From positions 62,640,813-62,704,812 of the forward strand of contig OX439038.1 in the NCBI GenBank assembly GCA_949317995.1: DNA of 64,000 bases. Direction: 5' to 3'. Made by a program: the position numbers and the translations under genes. Of this stretch, positions 11,351-23,419 are shown in pieces (the first letter of the stretch is position 1; each line of letters opens with the position of its first letter). Source of the stretch: Acholoe squamosa (taxonomy: Eukaryota; Annelida; Polychaeta; Phyllodocida; Polynoidae). Below the pieces are notes generated by a model that was given only the letters and a program-made list of their open reading frames with translations, ran no database searches and had not been told where the DNA came from.

Positions 11351-11787
11351 GCTGTGCGTTTATACCAGCATATGGATATAGGCTTCATCATTGCTATTGC
11401 AAGATCCGATCAAGGCACCGAAAACTTGGACCTTCGTGCTGACTTCATGGATGCACTTCTGAGTTACTTCCCAACGCCAGGTACACAAGTTGGGGTAGTG
11501 ACTTGTGGTAATCCTCCCACCGTGGTTATTAACCTCTACACAAATATGGACCTTTGCGATTCCAGAAATGAAATCAGAAATCTGCCAAGTATGGAAGGGC
11601 ACAGTAACACTTCAGGAGGCCTCCGCATAACCTGCACCCAGCTTTTCAATGTGAAAATGGGGACAGACCAGATGTCCCAAATGTGGCTGTTTTAATAACG
11701 GATTCCTCTGACGATGAGACTGACATTACCCTGGACATGGCTAAAGCACTTCATGGAGTAGGAGTGAGAGTGATAAAGGTGTAAAGG
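11351..11787 (+). pseudogene. Second VWA domain, frame-broken (same gene as 5978-6450?)
   Basis: After an acceptor-like AAATTAG the frame reads DIGFIIAIARSD, then DALLSYFPTPGTQVGVVTCG, INLYTNM, and SNTSGGLRITCTQLFN. These match the first strand, central strand and the T-GG-LR helix of a VWA domain. At about 11652 the domain continues only in the next frame: ENGDRPDVPNVAVLITDSSD then MAKALHGVGVRVIK, before GTGTAA at 11781, which could be a donor. The pattern is that of a single missing base, or a sequencing error, or a retired gene. The MIDAS aspartate and serines are absent, as in the exon at 6260, so the domain would not bind metal in the usual way. Confidence 0.6.
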
Positions 11788-12457
11788 AACAACAAATAAG
11801 GGGAACTTCATCTCCACCACACAAGAAGAATGAGAACCTACCATATTATCATAATCTTATAGTGAGTATTGGGCAGAAAATGGATATGGCAAAGGACAAG
11901 GGCCCTTCAACAAATCCACAATGTATGTGCAGGTATCATGTTTATATTTGATACGTGGTCATCAAATTGGCAATGTTTTCATTTTGATGGTTGCATATTA
12001 TTAGCATCAAGGTCATCGTCATTTTTTTACCTCTATGTTCAGACGTTTGCGCTGTGAATGGGGTGATTGATTTGAAGTAATGAAAGTCTATTGTGCAACC
12101 CACCTCATCTGCGGAGTTTTCACTGACAATGACATGGTCATGGCAGAAGGCGAGTCCTGTTACAATCAGGTTTTCGTCACTAATAATGATGCATTTTTCA
12201 GGTTCAATAATCAAACAATGGAATCACCTTCAGATTTTCAGTGATATAATTCTTTTCGTACTTTCTCATAGGTAATGAGTCAAACAGCGGAAGCCCTCCT
12301 CATGCCTATCAACATTTAACCCCAGAATATCAGTAAGAAAAAAATTGTGTGATTTTCTTTCCCCCTTGATATAGCATAGGTTTTGTGATATTTCTGCAGT
12401 TCTATTTGTCAGGGTATATTCATGATAACTTCTATGCCTACACACAACCTCTTTCAG
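11788..12457. other. Intervening sequence of the VWA locus
   Basis: An acceptor-like GGGCAG near 11877 and a donor-like CAGGTATCA near 11930 bracket a possible ~55-base exon, but its reading frame cannot be tied to both neighbours. I do not call it. Confidence 0.3.
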
Positions 12458-12640
12458 GCACCAACATTTACAAGCTGGCTGAAGAGGAACAAAATCTCAA
12501 AGACAATTGCTGTGAGGCTGAAGAAGCAGAAAATCAACACAATAAAGGACCTTCAGCTGCCGACGCCTGAGAAGATTAATAATCTTGGCCCGACCATGGG
12601 GGATGCGAACCGCCTGAGGGATGCTCTCACAAAACTATGA
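12458..12640 (+). CDS. Terminal exon encoding a SAM-like helical tail
   Basis: A clean acceptor CTCTTTCAG precedes 12458. The frame then reads APTFTSWLKRNKISKT, LKKQKINTIKDLQLPTPE, KINNLGPTMGDANRLRDAL and stops with TGA at 12638-12640. The spacing of L, LG and G-D-x-x-R-L resembles the C-terminal half of SAM-like five-helix domains. That is a pattern judgement, not a search result. It lies 670 bases downstream of the second VWA piece on the same strand, so it may be the last exon of that gene, giving a secreted VWA protein with a helical tail; a separate gene is equally possible. Confidence 0.5.
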   Translation, partial: APTFTSWLKRNKISKTIAVRLKKQKINTIKDLQLPTPEKINNLGPTMGDANRLRDALTKL

Positions 12641-13954
12641 AAGCATTCCTTTCATACAAAATCTCTTTAGTTTGTATATGGATGTAAACATGTACTGTCT
12701 ACTATAAATCGAATGTGTTGACAATGGGTATACATGTACCAGTTTTACAGTATCTTCACATTTAGACGTGCATTAGCCTTACCAATGAGTATCTTTTCTA
12801 GGGGGTTGATTTTATCTTTAGAGGATCTTGCAGTGGAAAACTATAATTTGAAACCTGCGTGCCATCTGTAGAATGCAGAGAGAGTATGTATTGCTCCCGT
12901 TGCTGTGAATTATTATACAATTTGGGTGTGTCAATTGTGTTTTTGTATCATAAACTAAGTATATTTAGAACCATCCCTATATGGCCTTTGTCGTTAGTTT
13001 CCATTTGTTCAGTAGTGAGTGATACATGTATGTGTTACTGGGAAGTATACGACTCGCCATATACTCTCTTGTATAGTTTTTGGACAACAGGCTATTTGCC
13101 TGTTAAGTAGAACGTGTTAGAGTTCAGAGGTAACCCACTAGGTGTAGGTGCTGTACCATTAGATCTACCTACCTGGTTTAATGCTTTCATGTTTCCATCC
13201 CATTGATGACTCTTCTACTATACTGAAGATAGAATACAGTACAAAAGTGTGTTGTTGATAGTATGAGAGTGATTTCCAAAAACTCCCATGGAAAGGTGTA
13301 GAGGCAAGGAGAAAGGGGGCTCTGTGCTAAAAGTAAACTTTAAAATTCAGATCACTGGCTTTTGAGTGATATATTGCAAGAGAAGTTACTCCTGTTAGTT
13401 TTATAGGAATGGCTTGCTAAACGTAGGTAGGTGTGACCATTTCCTGAATAGCAATAAGCTCTATGCCTAATCGATCATGAGATACATCAATAATTAGCAT
13501 AATTTATGCTAATTAGCTAAATTAGCATAATTTTTCATTCTTTTGCCTATAACTTTTGATCTAGAAATGGTATTTTTGTTCTGTTTTCACCAAAGTAAAC
13601 CTAGTGAAAGCTTCTTTCAAATGGGATAATTGATTTTCTTATTTAGAATGAAAATCATGTTTCCATGGCAACAGACATCAATAAAAATGCCTATTTAGGC
13701 CCAAAAACATTCTTTTTACATGCCTAATTTGGTTCCTTTCCACCCAAAATAGAATGTTTTATCTAAAATCATTGAATTCTCCATAAAAAGTACCCTATAA
13801 TAGTTTTAGGCATATTTTTTCCATTCTAGCCCATAGTGGTACCCCCTGGTGGCTAAAACAGGTACTAAATCCCACAGGAACCCCCATTTCTGCTTGCTGG
13901 CTCACTGGTGAGATTAAGTGTCTCTTATTGAAAAAAGGGATGTGTACTAATCAT
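12641..13954. other. No gene seen; inverted copy of the 7.1-kb dispersed repeat
   Basis: 13498-13540 is a small palindromic cluster of TTAGCATAA/TTATGCTAA. 13600-13890 is the reverse-oriented copy of the repeat at 7100-7860. The rest is featureless. Confidence 0.4.
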
Positions 13955-14180
13955 TACCCAACAAATTGTCGTCATCTGTCGCCATGATTGGTCATCAATG
14001 GTGACTCCTTTTTGAGTGATAACTCATTCCGTCATCTTTCGCCACTGTGTGTTAGACTCACATGGCATAGCAATTGCTATTCCTGGTGATCTTGTGCTAT
14101 AACGACGTCGTGTTCCATCTAGTGACATGTGTGAGCCACTTCACACAGGTTGACAAGGACTCACGACAATTTGCTGGGTA
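13955..14180. mobile_element. 226-bp MITE, 18-bp inverted ends
   Basis: The left end TACCCAACAAATTGTCGT (13955-13972) and the right end at 14163-14180 are reverse complements with one mismatch. No coding content. Confidence 0.7.
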
Positions 14181-14199
14181 TCAATAAAGGCGCAATAGT

Positions 14200-14609
14200 C
14201 TTTTCATCAAATAAAAAGAAATCTGCCACAATTTTTGAAATATGAGTCCCCACAGAGGGGAACAGCAGTTTTATCTAATGTATCCGATGACATCACGATT
14301 GACAAAATGCATCAGGTGCTGCATTGCTAATACACTGAAGGTGTTGCAAAATGTATGAGATTCAGATTGAGAATGATAAAAGGTACAGAGTAATGATACT
14401 GAACAGGAAGCTTCTGTTGGGTTATATATGATGTTTGTCGAGGGAAATAGCAAAGCACACCAGATAATAAGCTAAACAGAGCATCAGTTTGCACCCTTAC
14501 AGTGTTATCAAGGCACAAATGTCATCAGATGCATCAGATAAACCTGCGCTATTTTATGGGGGCTTATATTTCCATAATTTTGGCAGATTTTTTTTTCATT
14601 TGATGGAAA
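14200..14609. mobile_element. 410-bp MITE with ~52-bp inverted ends
   Basis: The left arm at 14200-14252 (including AAATCTGCCACAATTTTTG) pairs with the right arm at 14558-14609 over about 52 bases with roughly 80% identity. It lies 20 bp from the previous MITE. No transposase. Confidence 0.7.
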
Positions 14610-17514
14610 GGCCATCAAAATAAGCATTCTTGAAAATTGGATAGTTTTTCTTTAAGGCTTGTCATTTTTAGGAGCGGTTTTGTTTAATGCTAGCTCAATT
14701 TATTTTTGCATGGAAAATTATTATGCTCATTCTCATTTCTCCATTCAAAATTTAAATTTCAAATCGAAAGATAGGATTTGTTGTTCGTACCAGCGGGATG
14801 TGAGATAAGTGTCCATGATATTAGGCACAGGATCGTCCAAACCTTTCACTACCATTTGCATCGTATATATGTGTCGGGTTTGTACACTACTAAAAAGAAT
14901 GTGGTAAGCTGATCATCTTTCTTCTCTTTCTATGGCGGTTCATCGTAGTATTAAACAACATATCTTGTAAAACGACGGGGTGGAAAGAATTGAAAGTCTA
15001 TTTTTATGTGTAAAGGGAAAGAACTATACGGTATATATAACACACAATTATATCATTTCATTTCTTGTGGACCTTTATTACAGTTTGCTCAAGATTGTAA
15101 TACTGGAGGTGTGAGGTATGTAGACGCAGTGTATGATGTCAGATTCATGACCTCCTATATTACAGACAGAGAGGATATCCTTTGTCAGATTTCTATAGGC
15201 ATGTTCTTTTATATAAAAGTTAATGGACACATAGTACGTCCCATGGCTTAACATCGTCACTAGAGCATGTCGAAAATTCAACCTCTGGAGCTATATAATT
15301 TACTGTTAACCAGCGATGAATTGAATCCCTCTGCATTCAACGAGCCCTGTCTTGGGCAGGTGTCTGAGGGGAATAAGTTTTCTTTATCAGAAGTTGAATC
15401 ATACGACCATTGGTAAAATTGTGCCTTTTGTACAGAAATTATGCTCCATGTATTTTAAATGAGGAATGTAGTTTTCCTAAAAAGGAAAAAAACGACTTAA
15501 GTGGGAAGCTATTTCAGTTGGATCTTACAATTTAATTGTTGTTAGGTGCCTATGCAGATATCATTTCATAAACTTGAGTACGATAGCATTTATTTCATTG
15601 AGTAATCGATTCAACAATAAAAACAGAATCGTGATATTAAATAAAAGTACTTCTATGGAATGATTTATGAAGCAAAAGAAGCCTACGTTTATGTATGTTT
15701 CAGCATATTTATGGCAGCAACATTAACAACAATTGTGTATAGTGCTTTCCAATGCTTTGATTATAAAATAACACAACAATGATATGAAATTAACGTAATA
15801 ATATATAATATTTGATGAAATGTTATCCTTCATATTATATATTCTTGTATCACCCGGTGTAAAATGAAATTGTGTATTTCCATCTTTATAGGGCACTGCT
15901 GGTTTAAGACTAATAGGCATACCATTCACTTTCCTGACAGCGAATCACCAGCTGTAAATATCAATTGTTGAGGGGGGTGGATCAAAAGGTAAAACACGTA
16001 GAATAAAACATCAATCGCTAGTGTGCACCAAATTAGATAAGGATTACAGTTACACAATCCGAGTGATATCCTTCAAGAATTCCGTCAGTATATACTTGTC
16101 CCATTTTCAGCAACGCAAAGAATCTACGGGAGATGGATTTTCCTGAATGAACTCTAGATGTTTTGGTTTAGCATTGCTGCCCTTGTAAATGTGTTAGCAA
16201 TAGCTTTTCAATATGGCCCCCATCTACGAGGGCCAAGGGCTGTACTAAATTTTGCCCTCAATAAAGTTCCAACATTATTAGCATTCTGGCATATGTCAAA
16301 CGCACTGCATCAACTATTACATAGATAGATTTGACGTGTGGTCTTCTATTATCTGTAATCAATGTCATAATGCGGGATTGAGTACTACTAGTTGTGATAA
16401 TACACCTTCCATGTATAGATGATGGCAATCTTGCACTATCGATATCAGCGATCTGATTACCTAAGTAATGTGTATTATATGGCACTATGAGATGGGGAAT
16501 ATAGATAAGACCGTGAGTATGCTGATTATGTGGAAAGTAATTATACTGCTACTGGTAAACAACACATGGTTTAATTTGTTGACCAATACAAGGCCCTGCT
16601 GATCGAATTACCATACCCGTGAGTTTAACGGTTTTACTTTGAAATAAAATAAGATTTGCAGTAAGATGGTGTGCAGTACATCCAAAAGACACTAGCTTAA
16701 GATGTTTTACTGTTTATTAATGTAAACTCCAGATGGCAGTATAGTACATGTATGCAGTTCACCGAGATACAGAAGGCAGCAATTGGCTGGAACCTAATTG
16801 AAAAAATCCTCACCGCAAACAAATCTTGGGCTGGAATTCCACTTGACAATATCGCCTTGAAATCATATCTTCTCTCAAAATATAAGATGAACAGTGTCCC
16901 ATAAATTGGATTTTAGTGATTTTAGTAAAATGACGAATTCGGGTTCGGTCAGGAGCCTCTATCAACCCAACCTTCTTATCATTTTCTTCTTCTTTTTGTC
17001 TTTTTGCATGTCTATGCCTTTTTTTTTATTTTTGTTATTGCGGTTTGCTTTTTTTCCTCACTCGGAACCACCTTTCATATAGGCTAGAATATAGTGTTGC
17101 ATACTATGCAGATCTCCATGAAAATCTAAAACGGTATTTTCCAGCTTAACCTACAATATACAAGTAAACATGCCATATTACTAGTAACTATAATGTGTAC
17201 AATACACACAGCTGCCTATGGAGTCCACAAACCTTACTAAGATGTCACTCTACCGTATACCTTCACGGTACCTCTATTTGGACTATTTCATGGTCTCATA
17301 AGCCCCCGTAAGATATATTTAACTATGTTTTCCCCTCTACTACTCACTATGAATACAGAAAGGGGCACTCTTATAATATATCAATGTGTGGCGTTTCTAC
17401 GTAGCTCCCATGCAGTCCTTTTATATGTTTGTTGTTTTTTGTGTTGTTTTTGTTGTTGTTGTTTTTATGGCCGGTCTCATCCTTTTTACCTATGTCAGCA
17501 TGACCGTTTGTTTA
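14610..17514. other. Intergenic stretch, no gene seen
   Basis: AT-rich DNA with only short open frames. None has convincing codon structure, splice sites or homology that I recognise. The 17436-17470 stretch is a TTG/TTTTG-rich low-complexity run. Confidence 0.4.
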
Positions 17515-17850
17515 GGCAAATCAAAAGAGGTATTTAAGTGTAATCGCAATACTATGGAGTGGACGAGAAGGGCGGATCTTTTCCTTGTATTTTTACTAAG
17601 ATCTGAACATGGGTTATTAGCATGCAGGCAAATCAAAAGATGTATTTAAGTGTAATCGCAATACTATGGAGTGGACGAGAAGGGCGGATTTTTTCCTTGT
17701 ATTTTTACTAAGATCTGAACATGGGTTATTAGCATGGAGGCAAATCAAAAGATGTATTTAAGTGTAATCGCAATACTATGGAGTGGACGAGAAGGGCGGA
17801 TTTTTTCCTTGTATTTTTACTAAGATCTGAACATGGGTTATTAGCATGGA
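17515..17850. repeat. 112-bp tandem triplication
   Basis: Three nearly identical units start with GGCAAATCAAAAGA at 17515, 17627 and 17739. The spacing is exactly 112 bp each time and units differ at only a few bases, so the expansion is recent. Confidence 0.9.
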
Positions 17851-18599
17851 GTGACTATAGGATTACGCATATAAAACCCCTCGATCAGTCGTTTACTGTC
17901 CATTGAACAAAGATTATTGATATTTCAATGCATTAACGTTATGCCAAATATGTCCATTTGTGTTCAATTTCTATCATGGTTTACATCAAAAAGTCTACTA
18001 AATTAGTTTTTTGGTATCTATTCAAAAGAAAGCATAATTTTTGTTATGCCATAATGATGTGAGAAACCAATTTCTTTTCTCGACTGTCCTGAGGAAATAT
18101 CTATACATTTTTGTCGAGTTGGTACCTGGAGAGCTGTGACCAACATGAGTGATGTGTGTATGGAGGTAGGCGGACGGTAGAAGTTGGAGTGTATATTATA
18201 ACAGTTGATCATCCTTCTCCGTACCTTAACACACAGTCAAAATAAATCTCTTATTTTCGGAAAATGCTCCGGTTTGAAGTAAAACTCTACGCAAATGTAC
18301 GAAGCAATAGTGGCAATGTTCAAACTTAGTATCAGGAGAGAGAAAATAAACCAAGCTTCTATATTGCTTTTCCTGAGAGAGGTTTTGTTTAAACTATACC
18401 TGGGATTCGGCCCATAAACTTTCTTTCATTTTGAAATAATATACTTATATCAACATTTTGCCGTTACATAGAGGGTTATGTTATTTCAAGGTGGAATAGC
18501 ATGAAATGGGTGAAATAATGCCTTATTTCTGCATCGATGGACTCCTCCCACATAGGTTATTTAACCTATGAAATAATTCATGATCCCCGGCCTAATTGG

Positions 18600-19344
18600 T
18601 AGTGTACAATATGGTGTTTAGATTTTAGACATTTTTAGGTCTAAACATGTTTAAAACCTAAACATATACGTCAGTAAGGTGTATCATCGACTACACATTT
18701 AGGAAAATAACACTTTTATTCTAAATACATAAACATTTTTGCTAAACATGTTCAGACGTTTAAAGTTTAAACAGTTGAACATTATGTGTTTAGATTCAAA
18801 CATCAATATGTTTAGATACTTGGATGTCAAATCCACACCAGGTAGCAGCACTACCTCTGAATGGACTATCTGCACACAGTTATAATCAATTGTTGTGATA
18901 AATATCCCCAAACGCCTTGTTTATCATAGTGTCATTTCACTAAATGTTATGAAAATAGACACAACAATTAAAAATTAACTAAATTCAACTTACACCACCA
19001 TCATAACCATAAGATAATCAATGAGCTCCATGACTTACACCTATGTCATGTTATTTTGTAAAGTATAAAGCAATGTCCTTCTTGCCAACCTGTTGTACTT
19101 CCTCAAGTTTCCTATTCTAATGCAGTGTGTACATATGTGTATTATAGCTGTGGCTGACATCTTTGGAGACTTTGCAGTGTAAATACCTGCTGATGTCCTC
19201 CAGTAAATGAGTAAACAAGATATTCCTTTATTTTTTTAATGGATACAATGTCTGCAAACCCCTTACTTCCCATGTGATTACAAAAACGTTGCAAGAATAT
19301 GTTTAGAATTGTGTTTAGGATCTAAACACCATTTTTGCAGTGTA
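18600..19344. mobile_element. Nested MITE with GGTGTTTAGAT ends
   Basis: The left end TAGTGTACAATATGGTGTTT (18600 onward) matches the reversed right end TACACTGCAAAAATGGTGTT (to 19344). Internal AAACATGTTTA and TCTAAACA palindromes resemble those of the MITE at 6613-7080, so both are probably one family. Confidence 0.65.
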
Positions 19345-19348
19345 GGGT

Positions 19349-19564
19349 CCATCTATAAGAGAAAGTGAAAATTACTTCTTATTTCATCCATATTTCTTAT
19401 CTTACTCAATTCTGGGAAGCACCCTTGTATAGCCAAACATGATTTTTTTTTACCTGACTGGTTTTCTCAAAACTCCAACATTCCAGGAGGGAATTCCATA
19501 AAGATTGAGTGAAGTAAGAAATAAATGAAATATGAAGTAGAATTTCACTTTCTCATAGAAAATG
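19349..19564. mobile_element. Nested 216-bp MITE, ~60-bp inverted arms
   Basis: The left arm 19349-19413 (AGAGAAAGTGAAAATTACTT and onward) is the near reverse complement of 19502-19564. It lies immediately right of the 18600-19344 element and inside the 18398-19749 element. Confidence 0.65.
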
Positions 19565-19799
19565 GTTCACTACTACAAATTTCGGTGGGTATCTTAGATT
19601 GCTTCAAATAACTTACGTTGGGAGAGCGTTATTTCACCTATTTCATGCTACACATAACTATTTCAAATTGAAATAACTGTTTATGGGAAAGCAAAATGTT
19701 GAAATAAGTCTATTTCAAAATGAAGTAAAGTTTATGTGACGGTACCCAGATTTCCATGTGAGAAATATTTTTTGAGAATAACAAAATTATTTTCACCTG

Positions 19800-20107
19800 C
19801 ACCTGTAGACCAGCCGTCCCAGGCACGGTGCAGGTTTCACCATTACCAGTTTGGAGTACAACAGAGTTGTGTTGGAGAGTCAGACTACTTGGTCACCATT
19901 CCCCCTCTCTGCCTGTAACCATCTAAACAACTCATAGAAACCTGCTGACCCAGTGACGACCACCCAGATAAGGATATTCCAGTCACAAACTATTTATACA
20001 CACCTGCATGCAGAGTGTATACCATACCTATAGAGTTTATAGATAACACCGACCTAATAGACTTCGCACCCAGCACGGCCCAGATCTGTGATCCGGTTTA
20101 GGGGATC
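19800..20107 (+). promoter_or_regulatory. 5' flank/leader of the aquaporin gene
   Basis: A TATTTATACA box-like word at about 19989 lies 120 bases before the start codon. The leader has no upstream ATG in the final 100 bases apart from the start itself. Transcription start not proven. Confidence 0.3.
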
Positions 20108-20710
20108 ATGGGAAAACCATCGGACAGCGAAGAAGTCGGGAAGAAGAAACCCAGGAGTCGGTGCAACATGGTTCACAGCCTGGAAGACCTTAAGAGTGCC
20201 TTCTTCTGGCGGGCAGTGGTGGCAGAATGCATTGGCACTGCAGTGCTGGTCTTGATTGGTTGTGGCTCAGCCACTGGATGGAAGGATGTTCCTGGTTATG
20301 CCCCTAGTGTTATCCAGATTTCCTTTGCCTTCGGGCTAACCCTGGCCGTGCTGATCTGGGCCCTGGGAGGGGTTAGTGGATGCCATGTTAACCCTGCTGT
20401 AACCGTGCCCATGGTCATCACCCGTAAGATCAGCATGATAAAGGGCCTTCTCTACATAGTATCACAATGTATAGGGGGCATCATTGGTGCCGGCATCCTT
20501 AAGGGCATCACGCCTGAGCAGCATAGGGGTAGTCTGTGCTCCTCTCACCTGGCCCAGGATATGAGTCCTGCTCAGGGATTCGGGGTGGAATTCCTGTGCA
20601 CCTTCCTGCTGGTTCTAGCTGTGTTTGCCATGGTAGACAAGTATCGTAATCAGGAGTTTTCGGCACCCATTGGCATCGGCTTTGCTGCTGTCTGTACGCA
20701 TCTCATGGGG
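20108..20710 (+). CDS. Water-channel aquaporin (AQP1/AQP4 type), exon 1 of 3
   Basis: Three exons (20108-20710, 25071-25151, 27610-27801) join in phase 0 to give 291 residues, close to AQP1 (269) and AQP4 (323). The product is a tetrameric plasma-membrane water channel. Exon 1 has a charged cytosolic N-terminus (residues 1-32), TM1 (33-56), TM2 (68-88), the first NPA box GCHVNPAVTV (N95-A97), TM3, TM4 from about 157 and TM5 to 201. The selectivity-filter residues F75 and H198 are here; exon 2 supplies C207 and R213. This F/H/C/R set is the water-specific pattern, without the glycine and aspartate of aquaglyceroporins. The start ATG follows an in-frame leader without a rival Met, and MGKPSD gives a plausible N-terminus. 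The donor is GGGG|GTATGT. The sub-type cannot be settled without a tree, so I give no symbol. Confidence 0.95.
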
Positions 20711-20785
20711 GTATGTACAGTATTACTACATTGTTATTGTAAAGGTTGATTCTGTATTGCTCAGCCTCTGTCCCTGACTTTAACC

Positions 20786-20831
20786 CCCCTCCCTCTGTTT
20801 GTCTGTCTGTCTGTCTGTCTCTCTCTCTCCC

Positions 20832-20903
<72 letters not shown>

Positions 20904-20935
20904 CCTCTCTCTCTCTCTCCCTTTCTCTATATATG
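20786..20935. repeat. Pyrimidine microsatellite (TCTG)n/(TC)n
   Basis: Runs of CTGT, then CTCT, then CTGT, then a long CT block. It creates false Leu/Ser-rich and Arg/Glu-rich open frames on the two strands. Confidence 0.95.
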
Positions 20936-21367
20936 CCTATCTCTTCTCTCTCGCTCACTTTCCTTCTAATATGTTTCTGTCTGTCGATTTTTTTCTCCCT
21001 CACTGTTTATGTATAGATCTAGTTCTCAGACAATACATAAATTATGATGCAGTCTAAAATTACAACAAATGTATATTTTCTTGTCCAAATTGGTTCAGTT
21101 GCCTATATGCTGTCACAGAAATGAGACAAGTGCCAATAGGGAGTGAATGCTGACATTCCATGACCTATCACAATGTTAGATGGGTCAAGTATCCATTGTG
21201 AGTGTAGGCTATAGTCTGTAGTGAACATCTTAAAGATAGTGATACTGTTCGTAATGATAACGACTGACCTGAGACAGCGTTAACAAATGACCCAGAGTGT
21301 TGTATCGAAGATAAATTAGAGAAGAGTGATGGGTAAGTTCAGGATTCATTCAAATAATCGGCCTATG

Positions 21368-22531
21368 TATTATCCCAACCATGTGTCCTTCCAACCACCT
21401 ACACATCCTTCCAACCATTCATGTATATTCATCCAACCATCCATGCCTCTTTTCAACCATCCATGTATCCTTCTAACCACCCATGCATCCCTCCAACCAT
21501 CCATGTATCCTTCCAACCACCTACACATCCTTCCAACCATTCATGTATATTCATCCAACCATCCATGCCTCTTTTCAACCATCCATGTATCCTTCTAACC
21601 ACCCATGCATCCCTCCAACCATCCATGTATCCTTCTGACCATCCTTGCATCCTTCCAACCATTCATGTATATTCATCCAACCATCCATGCCTCTTTTCAA
21701 CCATCCATGTATCCTTCTAACCACCCATGCATCCCTCCAACCATCCATGTATCCTTCTGACCATCCTTGCATCCTTCCAACCATCCATGTATCCTTCTAA
21801 CCACCCATGCATCCCTCCAACCATCCATGTATCCTTCTGACCATCCTCGCATCCCTCCAACCATCCATGTATCCTTCCAACCATCCATGTATCCTTACAA
21901 CATTAGTGCATTCTTCCAACCACCCATGCATCCCTCCAACCATCCATGTATCCTTCCAACCATCCATGTATCCTTACAACATCTGTGCATCCTTCCAACC
22001 ACCCATTCATCCTTCTAACCTTCCATATATCCTTCCAACCATCCATGCATCCCTCCAACCATCCATGTATCCTTCTCACCACCCATGCATCCCTCCAACC
22101 ATCCATGTATCCTTACAACATCAGTGCATTCTTCCAACCACCCATGCATCCCTCCAACCATCCATGTATCCTTCCAACTATCCATGTATCCTTACAACAT
22201 CGGTGCATCCTTCCAACCATCCATGCATCCTTCCAATCATCCATGTATCCTTCCAACCATCCATGTATCCTTCCAACCATCCATGTATCCTTCCAATCAT
22301 CCATGTATCCTTCCAACCATCCATGTATCCTTCCAATCATCCATGTATCCTTCCAACCATCCATGTATCCTTACAACCATCCATGTATCCTTACAACATC
22401 GGTGCATCCTTCCAACCACCATGCATCCCTCCAACCACCCCTGCATCCTTCCAACCATCCATGCATCCTTCCAATCATCCATGTATCCTTCCAACCATCC
22501 ATGTATCCTTCCAACCACCCACATATCCATC
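21368..22531. repeat. 20-bp minisatellite with 122-bp higher-order period
   Basis: The unit is close to CCTTCCAACCATCCATGTAT, about 58 copies. In the left third, the same block of six-unit variants recurs every 122 bp (21453, 21575, 21697). Variant units with TTACAACATCGGTGCAT punctuate the right part. Long false frames (HPSNHPCILPT repeats) arise in several frames on both strands. Confidence 0.95.
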
Positions 22532-23073
22532 CACATATTCTTCACATCGACTTTGGGAGGATGCTATACACCGGACATTAGGTTTTAGAGTTCATGCACT
22601 GGAAAGTTAATTATAGTTCAATCCTGCACTTAAAAAAATGTGATCTGGTGAGAAACACGTACCAGGGTTTGTGCGGGAACCCAATATTAGTTAAGTTTGG
22701 TGGAGTCAGCTAGGCCAACAACTGAAAGATGGAGAATGGTGGAACGACGGATTATGGGAGTTTACAAGGTATTTTCATAACGTCAGGGACGAGTCATTTT
22801 AATGTCAATAAGGGTAATGGTAAAATTTAAGCACGATGATATTCTCTATTGAGATTCTAATGCAGAGGGGCATATAGCAACCCCAAAAAACTAAAAGTAA
22901 CAGGTAAAGAGAAAGGGGCCAAACCCTAATGTGACCCCTCGTCCACTTTGAAACTCTACCCTGGCCACGTCCAATCCCATTCATGAGAATAAATGCCTTG
23001 CCCTCCCCTGTCTATCCAGGTCGGTGCTCTCACTTTGCCACAGTTTGGATTCAACTTCATGGTTTATTCATGC

Positions 23074-23419
23074 TAGGCCTAAAAAAAGTTTTGTTTCCAG
23101 TAACCCGACCGACCCTAGCAAGACAGGAAGAATTTTCTCATAATTTTTAGACAATTTTCATATTTTTTGGGGATTTTCATATATTTTTTATCCATTTTTT
23201 CACTCCTTTTTTTCATATTCTTCCTCTCTTTCACAGTTGTCAACTTTTCCATCATTATTTTGCAAGGGAATCAAAGAATTCGATATATACATTGATATGT
23301 ACCCTAACATTTCCTCTGGATATGTAAAAAAAAATAATAAAAAATGAAATACGACCTACTGCCCCTACCTTTTTTAAGTCATGTTACTGGAAACAAACAA
23401 TTTATTTTGTTTGGCCCTA
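23074..23419. mobile_element. 346-bp MITE with GTTTCCAGTAAC inverted ends
   Basis: The left end TAGGCCTAAAAAAAGTTTTG leads into GTTTCCAGTAAC (to 23104). The right end 23383-23419 reversed reads TAGGGCCAAACAAAATAAAT before GTTTGTTTCCAGTAAC. It lies in aquaporin intron 1. Confidence 0.75.

Larger units (their letters stand above)
18398..19749. mobile_element. Element with ~130-bp terminal inverted repeats, host of nested MITEs
   Basis: 18398-18545 (CATAAACTTTCTTTCATTTT and onward, ending TAGCATGAAATGGGTGAAA) aligns with the reverse complement of about 19622-19749 over the full length at roughly 75-80% identity. The ends are TACCTGGG and, reversed, ATCTGGGTACC. Both arms are full of ATTTCAA/TTGAAAT words. 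No transposase remains. Two further inverted-repeat elements lie within. Confidence 0.65.

Noticed and set aside
17325-17649. Hydrophobic frames around 17.3-17.65 kb as membrane proteins
   Set aside because: They combine a TTG-rich low-complexity run with the 112-bp tandem repeat.
21326-22610. Open frames up to 267 codons (HPSNHPCILPT and GWLEGYMDGW repeats)
   Set aside because: Products of the 20-bp intronic minisatellite on both strands.
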